Source: Bacteroidetes bacterium 2013_40CM_41_45
GTDB taxonomy: Bacteria; Bacteroidota; Bacteroidia; AKYH767-A; 2013-40CM-41-45
Direction: 5' to 3'
DNA length: 64,000 bases
Assembly (NCBI GenBank): GCA_002215675.1
Contig: NGFH01000001.1
Coordinates: 307,764 to 371,763 of the forward strand
A model generated the notes under the pieces. It ran no database searches, was not told where the DNA came from, and was given only the letters and a program-made list of their open reading frames with translations. Position 1 is the first letter of the stretch; each line of letters starts with the position of its first letter. This document shows, piece after piece, positions 8,779-17,504 of this stretch. Both the position numbers and the translations under genes were made by a program.

Positions 8779-9123
8779 TTATTGAATAAGAACTTTGTAA
8801 GACCACACTTGCATACCTATCCTGACTCTCATCACATAGCTGCTCCTGGGAAGCCCGGCTAATTTGAACATTTCACTATAAATCCCATCACAATATTGAC
8901 GGCTGATTAATGTTTTAGCAAGATTACCATTGGTATAAAAAAGCTGAATAGTAACATTGTCGCACTGGCTTTGTTCCCAGTTCACTTTAATATAATCGTG
9001 AGCGGGGTTAGGGCTTACAATGGGCTTGGTATAACCCGATGTTGTTGTGGTAACAGCTGCATTGTTTTGTGATGCCGTTGCAATAAGTACCAATGCGGTG
9101 AAGAGTGTAAAAATCTGTTTCAT
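8779..9123 (-). CDS. Short secreted protein consisting of a T9SS sorting domain
   Basis: 114 aa from the ATG at 9123. I prefer this start to one 87 bases upstream because MKQIFTLFTALVLIA starts a normal signal peptide. After about 35 residues the protein goes straight into a type A sorting domain (SPNPAHDYIKV ... SYKVLIQ), so there is almost no passenger domain. It could be a tiny surface or secreted factor, or the remnant of a larger cargo protein. Two cysteines (in QCDN and YCDG) could form a disulfide. It is followed by a strong terminator. Confidence 0.7.
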   Translation of the reverse strand: MKQIFTLFTALVLIATASQNNAAVTTTTSGYTKPIVSPNPAHDYIKVNWEQSQCDNVTIQLFYTNGNLAKTLISRQYCDGIYSEMFKLAGLPRSSYVMRVRIGMQVWSYKVLIQ

Positions 9124-9313
9124 GAGTTTTATTTTTTTTGGGTTAATAATCTGGAATTGTGTACCCGCAAGAAAAAAGAAACAGGAAAGAAGAATATTTC
9201 GAAATCGCATAAAATATTACATGCGGTTCAATTTTGAGGATGGGAAACAGAGGGGCCGGCATTCTTTCTTTCGGGTTTATTATTTTTACCACCCCGTTAA
9301 AAAATAACATGTT

Positions 9314-9874
9314 ATGATAGAAGTAAAAAAAATAGTTGATGAGGCCAATGCCAATATGCAAAAAGCCATTTCTCACCTTGAAGCAGAGCTTGCAAAAATC
9401 CGGGCAGGCAGAGCTAACCCAAGTATGCTCGAAGGCATTCATGTCGATTATTACGGAACAAAAACTCCGCTCAACCAGGTAGCCAACGTAACCACGCCCG
9501 ACCCTAAAACAATTGTTATTCAGGCATGGGATAAAGGTACGTTGCCCTTAATAGAAAAAGCAATTATGGCTGCCAACCTGGGGTTCACTCCTGTAAATGA
9601 TGGAAATGTTGTACGCATCAATATGCCGGCGCTTACCGAAGAAAGAAGAAAAGAATTGGTGAAGCGGACGAAAACCGAAGGAGAAAATGCAAAAATATCG
9701 GTGCGCAATTTCAGGCGCGATGCTAACGAGAAAATAAAAAAAGATATTAAAGAACATCTTCCCGAAGATGTTGCCAAAGACGCCGAACATAAAATCCAGC
9801 AGATGACAGACAATTATATCCAGGTAATTGATAAGCACCTTGGTGTGAAAGAGAAAGAAATTATGACGGTGTAG
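9314..9874 (+). CDS. frr: Ribosome recycling factor
   Basis: A 186-aa cytosolic factor that, with EF-G, splits the post-termination ribosome. It shows the family features KIRAGRANPSML, the beta-sheet segment with TPLNQVANV, and VRNFRRDAN near residue 130; the length is standard. It is alone here: the usual upstream partner pyrH is not adjacent. The leader holds no clear promoter match. A hairpin terminator follows. Confidence 0.97.
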   Translation: MIEVKKIVDEANANMQKAISHLEAELAKIRAGRANPSMLEGIHVDYYGTKTPLNQVANVTTPDPKTIVIQAWDKGTLPLIEKAIMAANLGFTPVNDGNVVRINMPALTEERRKELVKRTKTEGENAKISVRNFRRDANEKIKKDIKEHLPEDVAKDAEHKIQQMTDNYIQVIDKHLGVKEKEIMTV

Positions 9875-9897
9875 GGATTCTGCTGAAAGGCTGTAAA

Positions 9898-9936
9898 ACA
9901 AAAAACCTCTGAACTTACGGGCTCGGAGGTTTTGAA
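9898..9936 (+). terminator. Terminator of frr
   Basis: AAAACCTC and GAGGTTTT form an 8-bp stem with a loop of about 16 bases, and the T run is part of the right arm. It starts about 24 bases after the frr stop. The long loop makes it a moderate candidate. Confidence 0.5.
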
Positions 9937-10033
9937 AAAATCATCAAATCAACAAGAACTTAACATGAAAACAGGTATTGTTACGCCCGTGTTTTATTTA
10001 GGTTACGTTTTTGTAATCTTTTTTAACTGATAA

Positions 10034-10107
10034 GCCAACGTAGCTCAGATGGTCAGAGCGGCTGATTCGTAATCAGCAGGTCACCGGTTCGACTCCGGTC
10101 GTTGGCT
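10034..10107 (+). tRNA. tRNA-Thr (anticodon CGT)
   Basis: A 74-nt tRNA with acceptor stem GCCAACG/CGTTGGC, D arm GCTCAGATGGTCAGAGC, anticodon stem GCTGA/TCAGC with loop TTCGTAA (anticodon CGU, Thr ACG), and T arm ACCGGTTCGACTCCGGT. CCA is not encoded. A partial copy of its anticodon-to-T region follows immediately. Confidence 0.95.
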
Positions 10108-10134
10108 CTGATTCGTGATCAGCAGGTCATCCGT
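10108..10134 (+). repeat. Partial tRNA-Thr copy (27 nt, 24 identical)
   Basis: Bases 10108-10134 repeat 10062-10088 of the tRNA (right half of the anticodon arm through the start of the T arm) with three mismatches. It begins at the base after the tRNA discriminator. Confidence 0.7.
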
Positions 10135-10160
10135 CATACCAAAATCGTTGAATAATTTTT

Positions 10161-10230
10161 TTACCACAGAGACACAGCGCCACAGAGAAAAAGTCAACCC
10201 TGTGCCTCCGTGCCTCTGTGGTAATTTTTT
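10161..10230. terminator. Inverted repeat, probable terminator of the second M1 gene
   Basis: TTACCACAGAG at 10161-10171 pairs with CTCTGTGGTAA at 10213-10223, and the arms are flanked by T6 or A6 runs on both strands. The inner sequence repeats the CACAGAG word several times, as in dispersed intergenic repeats seen in many bacteria. It ends 7 bases before the minus-strand stop at 10237. Confidence 0.55.
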
Positions 10231-10236
10231 TGAAAA

Positions 10237-12834
10237 TCAATTTTGCAAATCGTAAATTTTTTTCAGCTGCTTGTCGCTTTCATTTTTCTTGATGTCGGCA
10301 ATAGTAGCTCTTAAAGCATCAAGAATTTTTTTCACTTCATCCGAATCTTGTTTTGCATCATCATGTGTTGATGTCTTTTCTGATTTTGCCTTCAATGTCT
10401 CTTCAATTGCAAGCAGCGACTGCATAGCAGCAAGGCGAAGAAACCAGGGTTCTGCATGGCGCGCCTTATCGCTCATAAAATTTATTCCTCCTGAAATAAT
10501 ATCCGTATCTGCCTTGCGCAAGTATGCTCCATATGAAGTAAGAAATTCATAACGATAACCGGATTTCAATTTTGGATATGCATTCAGAAAGAAACCGTTG
10601 TTCTTTTTTCCTCCATACTCCGCATAAATATCTGCAACAACGGTGAGCATATAACTGCTCGAATCATTTTCAAGTTCTGACGCAAGCGTAAGTCCTTCGT
10701 CTGGCGACAACACGGTGAGTGAAGCAAGCGCCTCGGTGGCAACATCGTACGAACGGTCCTTGGTTTTTTCGCGGAATAATGTTTTCAAATCATCATCCTT
10801 GAAATATTTCGACAATGCCTTAAGCGCCTCTGCACGCACCGCCGATTTTTCATCGCTCTTTGCAAGCTGGATCAACTTTGCTTTGGTTTCTTCTTTTTTA
10901 TTTTTTGCCAGGGATGCAACATTTTTAATGGCAAGAATCCGGATGCCCTGAAATTTATTATTGAGAGCATCTTCAACCATCTTCGCTGCTTCGGAATCGG
11001 CAGAGTAGTTGCTGCCTGCTTTTTGCAGCGCCTCATATTTATCGAGATAAAGAGGGGCGTGATAATATTGATAAATAAATTCTGACAGCGGTTTATTGTC
11101 CGTCTTAAAACAGAGCAGCATTTTCTCTGCATCCACGTTTATCAAATCCGGTTTGGCTGAAAGACTAAAAATAAATTCCTGCTTTTTGCCTGTAAGCGTA
11201 ACCCGTTCGCGCTTCACTTTTCCATTTGCATAAATATCTACATCAAGAGGAATTTTATATAACGGAGCAGAAGAGAGACTTTGCTTTTGTTCAATAATTA
11301 CTTTCTGTTGCTTCAACAGATCATCGTAATCGTAACTGATTTCTAATTCCGGATGTCCCTTGTCAAGAAACCATTCATTAAAAAACCAGTTGAGGTCTTC
11401 ACCGGTTACTTTTTCAAATGCGAGTCGGAGGTTATGAATCTCAACGGAAGAAAATTTATTTGCAGTAAGATATTCTTTCAGCGAAGCGAAGAACGCCTCA
11501 TCCCCCACATACTTGCGAAGCATATGCAGCACGCATCCGCCTTTCTGATAGGTGTGGCGGTCAAACATATCTTCACGCTGGTCATATTCAAACCGGATCA
11601 AGTTTACTTTCTTGCGCTGTGCTTCGCGCAGGTAGGCAGTCAGGTCATCCTGCAAGCCGTTGTCTGCTACCTGGCGCCCGTACTTGTATTCGTTCCAGAG
11701 GTACTCTGCGTACGTGGCAAAGGATTCATTCAATGGAACGTTTGACCATGATTCACACGTAACCAAATCACCGAACCATTGATGAAACAGTTCGTGTGAA
11801 ATTACATCTTCATACGTGTTGTCGAGGTATTCCCGGTCATCCTGCTGAATAAACTCTCCGTGCAAAACAGCCGATGTATTTTCCATCGCTCCGGAAACAT
11901 AATCGCGTACCACCACCTGCGAAAATTTTTCCCATGCATAATCTACGCCTAATTTCTTCGAGAAAAATTCAATCATCTCCGGGGTGTGCCCGAAAATCAT
12001 CTTCGCGTACTTTTCATACTCTGGCTCCACATAATAACTCACATCTAAGTTTCTCCATTTGTCTTTAACAATAGAATATTTCCCTACTGCCATCATAGTT
12101 AGGTATGGAGCAGCAGGCAGCGACTGCTTCCAGTAATCGGTACGAGTACCATCATGGTTATTGGTAGAGTATACGAGCAGCCCGTTTGAAAGTGTTTTGT
12201 AGGATGTGTCCACGTTGATATAAATCTCCTGCGTCATTCGCTGGTTGGGAGAATCAATGGTGGGAAACCATGCCGAGTTACTTTGTGTTTCTCCCTGCGT
12301 CCATATTTGTTTTGGCTTGTCGGGGTCACTTCCATCGGGATTTATAAAATATAATCCCTTGTCGTTTCGTATAGCTGCGCTGCCGCCCTGGGGAAGTTCA
12401 TCGGGCCTGGAGACATAATCGATCCACACGGTGTAATTTTCATCGCGCAAATATTTCCGGTCCAGGAAAATCGTCAATGAATCATTCTCGTAATGATATC
12501 GGGTTTTCTGATTTCCTTCTTTAGTGATTTGCATCACATTGGCAATTTTCATTCCCCGCGCATTAAGAATGACTGAGTCAACGGGATAGAAGTGAGGTTT
12601 CAGGGTAATGGTTGCCTGCCCGTAAAGATATTTTTCCGTCCAATCGAAATTCACCACCAGCTTGGTATGAATCAAATCGCTCGACATAGTATTGGATGCA
12701 CGGTAAATTTTAGTTGGAGCAGAGGCTGATACATTAATTTCAGGCAGCTGTCTTACAGGGGTTGCCTGCTTTGTGCTTTTACAGCCGGCTATTACCGCAA
12801 TAAGGAAAAGAATATAAATTGATTTTATTTTCAT
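10237..12834 (-). CDS. M1 family aminopeptidase lipoprotein with HEAT-like C-terminus
   Basis: A zinc aminopeptidase, 865 aa from the ATG at 12834. That start gives a lipoprotein signal ending IAGC. It has the GAMEN exopeptidase motif, HELFH at residues 347-351 and Glu in NESF after 18 residues. The region from about 600 to the end is helical with repeated A-L-x-x-L patterns, typical of the HEAT-like domain of larger M1 enzymes. It probably trims peptides in the periplasm or on the cell surface. The window carries a second, shorter M1 gene at 196-2085. A -7 element lies 12 bases before the start. Confidence 0.93.
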   Translation of the reverse strand: MKIKSIYILFLIAVIAGCKSTKQATPVRQLPEINVSASAPTKIYRASNTMSSDLIHTKLVVNFDWTEKYLYGQATITLKPHFYPVDSVILNARGMKIANVMQITKEGNQKTRYHYENDSLTIFLDRKYLRDENYTVWIDYVSRPDELPQGGSAAIRNDKGLYFINPDGSDPDKPKQIWTQGETQSNSAWFPTIDSPNQRMTQEIYINVDTSYKTLSNGLLVYSTNNHDGTRTDYWKQSLPAAPYLTMMAVGKYSIVKDKWRNLDVSYYVEPEYEKYAKMIFGHTPEMIEFFSKKLGVDYAWEKFSQVVVRDYVSGAMENTSAVLHGEFIQQDDREYLDNTYEDVISHELFHQWFGDLVTCESWSNVPLNESFATYAEYLWNEYKYGRQVADNGLQDDLTAYLREAQRKKVNLIRFEYDQREDMFDRHTYQKGGCVLHMLRKYVGDEAFFASLKEYLTANKFSSVEIHNLRLAFEKVTGEDLNWFFNEWFLDKGHPELEISYDYDDLLKQQKVIIEQKQSLSSAPLYKIPLDVDIYANGKVKRERVTLTGKKQEFIFSLSAKPDLINVDAEKMLLCFKTDNKPLSEFIYQYYHAPLYLDKYEALQKAGSNYSADSEAAKMVEDALNNKFQGIRILAIKNVASLAKNKKEETKAKLIQLAKSDEKSAVRAEALKALSKYFKDDDLKTLFREKTKDRSYDVATEALASLTVLSPDEGLTLASELENDSSSYMLTVVADIYAEYGGKKNNGFFLNAYPKLKSGYRYEFLTSYGAYLRKADTDIISGGINFMSDKARHAEPWFLRLAAMQSLLAIEETLKAKSEKTSTHDDAKQDSDEVKKILDALRATIADIKKNESDKQLKKIYDLQN

Positions 12835-12846
12835 AGATAACGATGT

Positions 12847-12854
12847 CAAAGATA
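12847..12854 (-). promoter_or_regulatory. -7 element close to the start of the second M1 gene
   Basis: On the minus strand TATCTTTG matches TAnnTTTG exactly and ends 12 bases before the ATG. That would leave a leader of only about 6 bases. No good -33 box is seen. Confidence 0.35.
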
Positions 12855-12955
12855 AAGATTGATACACGGAAAATATTTTATTTTAGACATACCTGTTAAA
12901 TCCATCTACCAATCGGTTACAGGGCGACAGCTAACATTCTCTACCTTTATCCCCG

Positions 12956-13468
12956 ATGAGCGAATTTTTTTTCAATGTAACGGTGAATAACCAAAAGCCA
13001 AAAAATATTTCTATCCGCAAGGAAGAGATTGCCATTGACGGAAAAATTTTTGAGGCAGATGTATCACAGATTTCCGGAAAAGAATTTCATATCATCAGGA
13101 ACCATCATTCCTATAACGTGTTGATTACAGAAATCAACCGGAAAGAAAAAACAGTAACCATGATGGTGAACGGAACCCAATACCGCGCAGTGCTTAAAGA
13201 CCGCCTCGATGATTTACTGCATTCCATGGGAATAGACAAGGCAGTTACTCATAGGATAAGTGAGGTAAAAGCTCCTATGCCCGGGCTGGTATTGCGCGTG
13301 ATGGCAGAAGCAGGGCAATCCATTAAGAAAGGAGAGCCGCTGCTGGTGCTCGAAGCTATGAAAATGGAAAACATTTTAAAGTCGTCCGCTGATGCTGTTG
13401 TTAAAAAAGTCAGCGTCATTAAAGGAGATAAGGTTGAAAAGAACCAGGTGCTGCTGGTAATGGAGTAA
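12956..13468 (+). CDS. Biotin carboxyl carrier protein (acyl-CoA carboxylase type)
   Basis: A 170-aa protein whose C-terminal about 70 residues form a biotinyl domain with the EAMKMEN motif; Lys136 is the predicted biotinylation site. KAPMPGLV at about 105-112 marks the start of that domain. The N-terminal half is charged and lacks the biotin carboxylase domains, so it is a stand-alone carrier, as found beside propionyl-CoA/methylcrotonyl-type or Na-pumping decarboxylases in Bacteroidota. No carboxylase or carboxyltransferase subunit is adjacent, so the partner enzyme is unknown. Confidence 0.88.
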   Translation: MSEFFFNVTVNNQKPKNISIRKEEIAIDGKIFEADVSQISGKEFHIIRNHHSYNVLITEINRKEKTVTMMVNGTQYRAVLKDRLDDLLHSMGIDKAVTHRISEVKAPMPGLVLRVMAEAGQSIKKGEPLLVLEAMKMENILKSSADAVVKKVSVIKGDKVEKNQVLLVME

Positions 13469-13482
13469 GAGACTTTCGTTCT

Positions 13483-13503
13483 CACCTATCCAAAGAATAG
13501 GTG
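13483..13503 (+). terminator. Small hairpin after the biotin carrier gene
   Basis: CACCTAT and ATAGGTG form a perfect 7-bp stem with a 7-base loop, 15 bases after the stop. There is no T run, so it may only protect the 3' end. Confidence 0.35.
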
Positions 13504-13511
13504 AAAGAAAA

Positions 13512-13556
13512 AAAGGAGAACCGGCTGCAAGAAGGCCTGGGTTCTCCTTTTTATTT
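13512..13556 (+). terminator. Rho-independent terminator of the biotin carrier gene
   Basis: AAGGAGAACC pairs with GGTTCTCCTT across a loop of about 17 bases, followed by TTTTATTT. It starts about 45 bases after the stop. Confidence 0.7.
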
Positions 13557-13657
13557 CCGCGAAAATAGCGTTATTCAAATGTAAGTTTTAATGTACTATT
13601 TGTAAAATCCGCCACGGCATTCATATAATATTTATGCTTCATTAAACTACGTTTACC

Positions 13658-15760
13658 ATGAAGACAGAAAAGGCAATAATGAAAGGTCTGTGTGTTTTAA
13701 CAGCGATTTCATTTTTCTCATTCAAAAGCATTGGTCAAACCAATATCTCAGGTATAATAAATACCTATACGAAAGTTACAGGCATTTCCGGCAGTTGCAC
13801 GTGCCCTTCTACCAACTGCGTATCGGCAACGGTCGTTTCTGCATCAGGTTTTGCTGCAAATGACTTTGTATTGATTATACAGATGAAAGGAGCGCGTGCC
13901 GATTCAAGCAACACCCCATCGCATGGAAGCATTCTTAATCTCTACGATGCAGGTAATTATGAGTTTGATACCATTGCTTCTATTTCAGGAAACACGATAA
14001 CATTTAAGGTGCCTCTCAAGCAAACGTATTTTACTAATGCTACTATTGCAGATAGCGCTTATGTTCAGCTCATTAAAGTTCCTATATATATGGGCAACGT
14101 AAATGTAAACGGCACACTAACCCCGCAATCATGGAACGCTGCTACCGGAACGGGTGGCGTGCTTGTATTTGTTGTTAGCGGTACCCTTACATTACAGGCA
14201 AATATTTCTGCAGACGGAATGGGTTTCCAGGCTGCACCGCATACACAGGTGTCTGTAGGCTGCGACCTGGATACGGCATTTTACTTCCAGTCCACTATCT
14301 GGAATTATGCTTCATGCACAAGCTGCGGCTATGTGTATGATGATGCTGTAACGAGAAGAGTGGGTCAGGCATCTTATGGGGGATGCGGAACAACATGTTT
14401 CACCAACCGTTTTTATACAGGAGATAACAAAAGCGCTTCATACAGGGGAGAAGGAATCGTGGCTAACACGTTTAAGAAAATTTTTTCTAACGGTAACGTT
14501 GCATATTTCAATAAAGGAAAAGGCCGATGGGGCAATGGCGGAGGCGGAGGCGGTAACCACAATGCCGGTGGCGGTGGTGGCGGTAACTATGGAACAGGTG
14601 GCTGGGGAGGAAAGATGTACAATGTTTCTACAACAGCATGCCCTACTGCTGATTTCGCTTCCAGGAGAGGGTATGGCGGCACAAGCTTAACGCCGACAGG
14701 AAGTAAAACATTTATGGGCGGTGCCGGAGGCGATGGACACGACAATGGTTTGAACGGAACCGGGGGCGTTAACGGTGGAGGTATCATTATAATAAATGCA
14801 GCCAATGTCACCAACGGTGGTTCCTATACTATTTCTGCTAATGGCGCCAGCCAAACTCTTGTTGCTGCCGGTGACGGTTCAGGCGGTGGAGGTGCAGGCG
14901 GCTCTATTCTTATGGATGTTTCGGGAAGCTATACCAACGCAGTTACTATTTCTGCCAAAGGCGGAAAAGGCGGAGACCATAATAACAATACTTGTCACGG
15001 AACGGGTGGCGGTGGCGGTGGTGGTGTGATTTGGTTTTCTACCGGTTCAGGAAGCATACCTCCTAACGTTACGACCGATGTTACGGGTGGGGCAAACGGA
15101 ATACAGATTGCACCTACTATTGACTGCGGTGATATTAACTGGGGCGCAACAGCCGGCAGCGCAGGTGGTGTGCTTACAGGACTTGCATCGGGAGCAACGG
15201 TTTTCTTAAATATGAATAGCTGCAACACAGCTCTTCCCGTGGAATTGGTTTCCTTCAGGGCCGATGTGGTTGACGACAATGTAGCTCTAAGCTGGACCAC
15301 CGGCAGTGAATACAACAGCGATTATTTCACCGTTGAAAGGTCGGAAGACGGGGTGCAGTTTTCACGCGTGCTGCAAAAAGATGCAGCAGGCAACAGTTCT
15401 TCAACGCGACACTATTCTGCCGTTGACGAACATCCGCTGTACGGTATTTCTTATTATCGCCTAAGCCAAACGAATTTTGACGGTATCATGCACTATTCAC
15501 AAATCGTAAGTATCACCATTGCTAAAACTCCTGAGCTTACTGTGTTCCCTAACCCGGTTGAAGACTATTTTGTTATTTCCTTCGAGGGCATAAAGAGTTT
15601 CGACTTTGCGTTGATGGACATGGCTGGAAATAATTTAATGGAAGAAAAAAACCTTACCGCATCAGCAAAAGTCAGTGCCGGAACCTTTCAGAAAGGTATT
15701 TATTATGTAAAAGGATTCTCGGGCAAAACTATGTTTGTGAAAAAAATTGTGATTATGTAA
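13658..15760 (+). CDS. Glycine-rich secreted protein with T9SS sorting domain
   Basis: 700 aa with an N-terminal signal peptide (ends SIGQ) and a type A sorting domain at the end (VFPNPVEDYFV ... FVKKIVIM). The middle part, about 285-465, has several glycine tracts such as GGGGGG separated by beta-prone segments, like surface adhesin or autotransporter-type proteins. From about 525 to 610 there is a domain with PVELVSFRA and WTTGSEYNSDYF, a common linker domain before T9SS tails. Several CxxC-like cysteine pairs are in the first 260 residues. Role unknown, probably cell-surface or matrix. Confidence 0.85.
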   Translation: MKTEKAIMKGLCVLTAISFFSFKSIGQTNISGIINTYTKVTGISGSCTCPSTNCVSATVVSASGFAANDFVLIIQMKGARADSSNTPSHGSILNLYDAGNYEFDTIASISGNTITFKVPLKQTYFTNATIADSAYVQLIKVPIYMGNVNVNGTLTPQSWNAATGTGGVLVFVVSGTLTLQANISADGMGFQAAPHTQVSVGCDLDTAFYFQSTIWNYASCTSCGYVYDDAVTRRVGQASYGGCGTTCFTNRFYTGDNKSASYRGEGIVANTFKKIFSNGNVAYFNKGKGRWGNGGGGGGNHNAGGGGGGNYGTGGWGGKMYNVSTTACPTADFASRRGYGGTSLTPTGSKTFMGGAGGDGHDNGLNGTGGVNGGGIIIINAANVTNGGSYTISANGASQTLVAAGDGSGGGGAGGSILMDVSGSYTNAVTISAKGGKGGDHNNNTCHGTGGGGGGGVIWFSTGSGSIPPNVTTDVTGGANGIQIAPTIDCGDINWGATAGSAGGVLTGLASGATVFLNMNSCNTALPVELVSFRADVVDDNVALSWTTGSEYNSDYFTVERSEDGVQFSRVLQKDAAGNSSSTRHYSAVDEHPLYGISYYRLSQTNFDGIMHYSQIVSITIAKTPELTVFPNPVEDYFVISFEGIKSFDFALMDMAGNNLMEEKNLTASAKVSAGTFQKGIYYVKGFSGKTMFVKKIVIM

Positions 15761-15783
15761 TACGGGTTCCGGTCAGTGTTTTC

Positions 15784-15816
15784 AAAGGGAGAATGAAAGT
15801 TCTCCCTTTTTGTTTT
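15784..15816 (+). terminator. Rho-independent terminator of the glycine-rich T9SS gene
   Basis: A perfect 10-bp stem (AAAGGGAGAA with TTCTCCCTTT, 6-base loop) is followed by T-rich sequence. It starts 24 bases after the stop codon. Confidence 0.85.
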
Positions 15817-15875
15817 TAAAACCCGGAGGGTTGCCTTTTTAAAGAATAAATTTTTTCACACTCAACCCTTTTTGT

Positions 15876-15905
15876 TTTGCAGATATGGCTGAATAAATAT
15901 CTTTG
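15876..15905 (+). promoter_or_regulatory. Promoter of the ATP synthase operon
   Basis: TTTG at 15876-15879, an 18-nt spacer and TATCTTTG at 15898-15905, an exact match to the Bacteroidota -33/-7 pattern. Transcription would start near 15912, leaving a leader of about 37 bases before atpB. Confidence 0.6.
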
Positions 15906-15948
15906 CCCCCGCTTTTAACGAAGCACTCATCTAATTTAGTGATAATCA

Positions 15949-17034
15949 ATGAATAAAGTCCTTGGGGGGGTTGTAATTTTTTTGTCTCTTTTTCTTTTTA
16001 GTGCCTCTCCTGTTTCGGCAAGCGATGTGCATGGAGAAAAGAAGGAGAAATTCAGCGCTGGCGACCTTATTATTGAACACATTACGGATAATCATGATTG
16101 GCATCTGTTTGGGCATCTTTCCATTCCGCTGCCTGTAATTATTTACAAGCCGGGCAACGGGCTGCAGGTGTTTTCTTCCTCGCGCTTTGAGCATGGCCAG
16201 GCGTCATATAATGGTTTTCATCTTGATGCAAAGAATCATATTGTAGCAGAGGACAACGGCAAATTTTACGATCTATCCATCACCAAAAATGTGGCTTCAC
16301 TGCTGATTGTCATTGTGCTGATGCTGGTTGTGTTTATTTCCATTGCCAAGCGCTACAGCGAAAACAAAAACTCGGCTCCCAAAGGATTACAGAGCTGGAT
16401 TGAACCCATTATTGTTTTTGTGCGCGATGAGGTAGCAAAAAGTTCTATCGGTGAAAAGAAGTACGAGAAGTACATGCCTTTCCTGCTTACGGTTTTCTTT
16501 TTTATTCTCTTTCTGAACCTGCTGGGATTGATACCTCTTGCACCGGGCGGAGCCAACGTAACAGGCAATATTGGTATTACCATGTCGCTTGCGCTGCTCA
16601 CATTCATCATAACGACAATAAGTGCCAACAGAAATTACTGGCATCATATTATTGCCATGCCGGGCGTTCCGGTGTGGGTGCTCTTCCTTCTTACGCCCAT
16701 TGAAATCCTGGGAATGTTCCTGCGCCCGTTTGTGTTAATGATACGGCTCTTTGCTAACATGCTGGCCGGGCATATTATTGCGTTGTCGTTCTTCTCGCTC
16801 ATATTTATTTTCGGAGAGATAAATCAGTGGCTGGGTATGGGCGTGTCAGTGGTCACATTAATATTCACCATATTTATGACCATGCTGGAGCTGCTGGTTG
16901 CATTCCTGCAGGCATATGTGTTTACCATGCTCTCCGCCATTTATTTCGGGGCAGCAGTAGAAGAGCACACAAACCATGAGCATCCTCCGCATGCAGAAAT
17001 TAGTGAGCATATTGAAGAAGCAGCGATGGTGTGA
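15949..17034 (+). CDS. atpB: ATP synthase F0 subunit a
   Basis: The membrane subunit (361 aa) that forms the proton half-channels next to the c-ring. It has an N-terminal signal-like hydrophobic segment (cut near VSA) and a long hydrophilic N-terminal part with HxH-rich sequence, typical of Bacteroidota subunit a. The conserved essential arginine lies in RPFVLMIRLFANMLAGH (about 260-276). The late helix ELLVAFLQAYVFTML is the usual C-terminal signature. It is first in the operon, behind a good promoter. The spacer to atpE carries a heptamer array. Confidence 0.96.
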   Translation: MNKVLGGVVIFLSLFLFSASPVSASDVHGEKKEKFSAGDLIIEHITDNHDWHLFGHLSIPLPVIIYKPGNGLQVFSSSRFEHGQASYNGFHLDAKNHIVAEDNGKFYDLSITKNVASLLIVIVLMLVVFISIAKRYSENKNSAPKGLQSWIEPIIVFVRDEVAKSSIGEKKYEKYMPFLLTVFFFILFLNLLGLIPLAPGGANVTGNIGITMSLALLTFIITTISANRNYWHHIIAMPGVPVWVLFLLTPIEILGMFLRPFVLMIRLFANMLAGHIIALSFFSLIFIFGEINQWLGMGVSVVTLIFTIFMTMLELLVAFLQAYVFTMLSAIYFGAAVEEHTNHEHPPHAEISEHIEEAAMV

Positions 17035-17040
17035 AAAAAA

Positions 17041-17075
17041 AATTGATAATTGATAATTGAAAATTAAAAATTGAA
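17041..17075 (+). repeat. Heptamer array, word AATTGAT, in the atpB-atpE spacer
   Basis: Five 7-nt words of type AATTGAN in strict phase (the fourth is AATTAAA). It starts 6 bases after the atpB stop. Confidence 0.75.
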
Positions 17076-17094
17076 CCCTAATAATAAACTCTAA

Positions 17095-17385
<291 letters not shown>

Positions 17386-17398
17386 AACGCCTCACCCC

Positions 17399-17425
17399 AA
17401 CCCCTCTCCAAAGGAGAGGGGTTTT
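17399..17425 (+). terminator. Stable hairpin with T run inside the atp operon, after atpE
   Basis: AACCCCTCTCC pairs perfectly with GGAGAGGGGTT over 11 bp with a 3-base loop, and the right arm runs into TTTT. It starts 14 bases after the atpE stop. It may be a partial terminator or an mRNA stabiliser. The sequence also resembles a dispersed CCCCTCTCC repeat. Confidence 0.6.
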
Positions 17426-17468
17426 GCACAGAAGAAAGTTTGAGCGTGAAAAGTTTATCTCATGCGAC

Positions 17469-17503
17469 AAATCGTAAATCTAAAATCGTAAATTGTAAAT
17501 CAA
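17469..17503 (+). repeat. Heptamer array, word AAATCGT, ending at the atpF start
   Basis: Five 7-nt words starting AAAT (AAATCGT, AAATCTA, AAATTGT and so on) in strict phase. The last word ends one base before the ATG of atpF, so the array is the translation initiation region. Confidence 0.8.
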
Positions 17504-17504
17504 A

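Noticed and set aside
10034..10236. Integrated genetic element at tRNA-Thr
   Set aside because: A tRNA fragment repeat is there, but no integrase, cargo or second distant repeat is visible in the window. It is kept only as a remnant-type observation.
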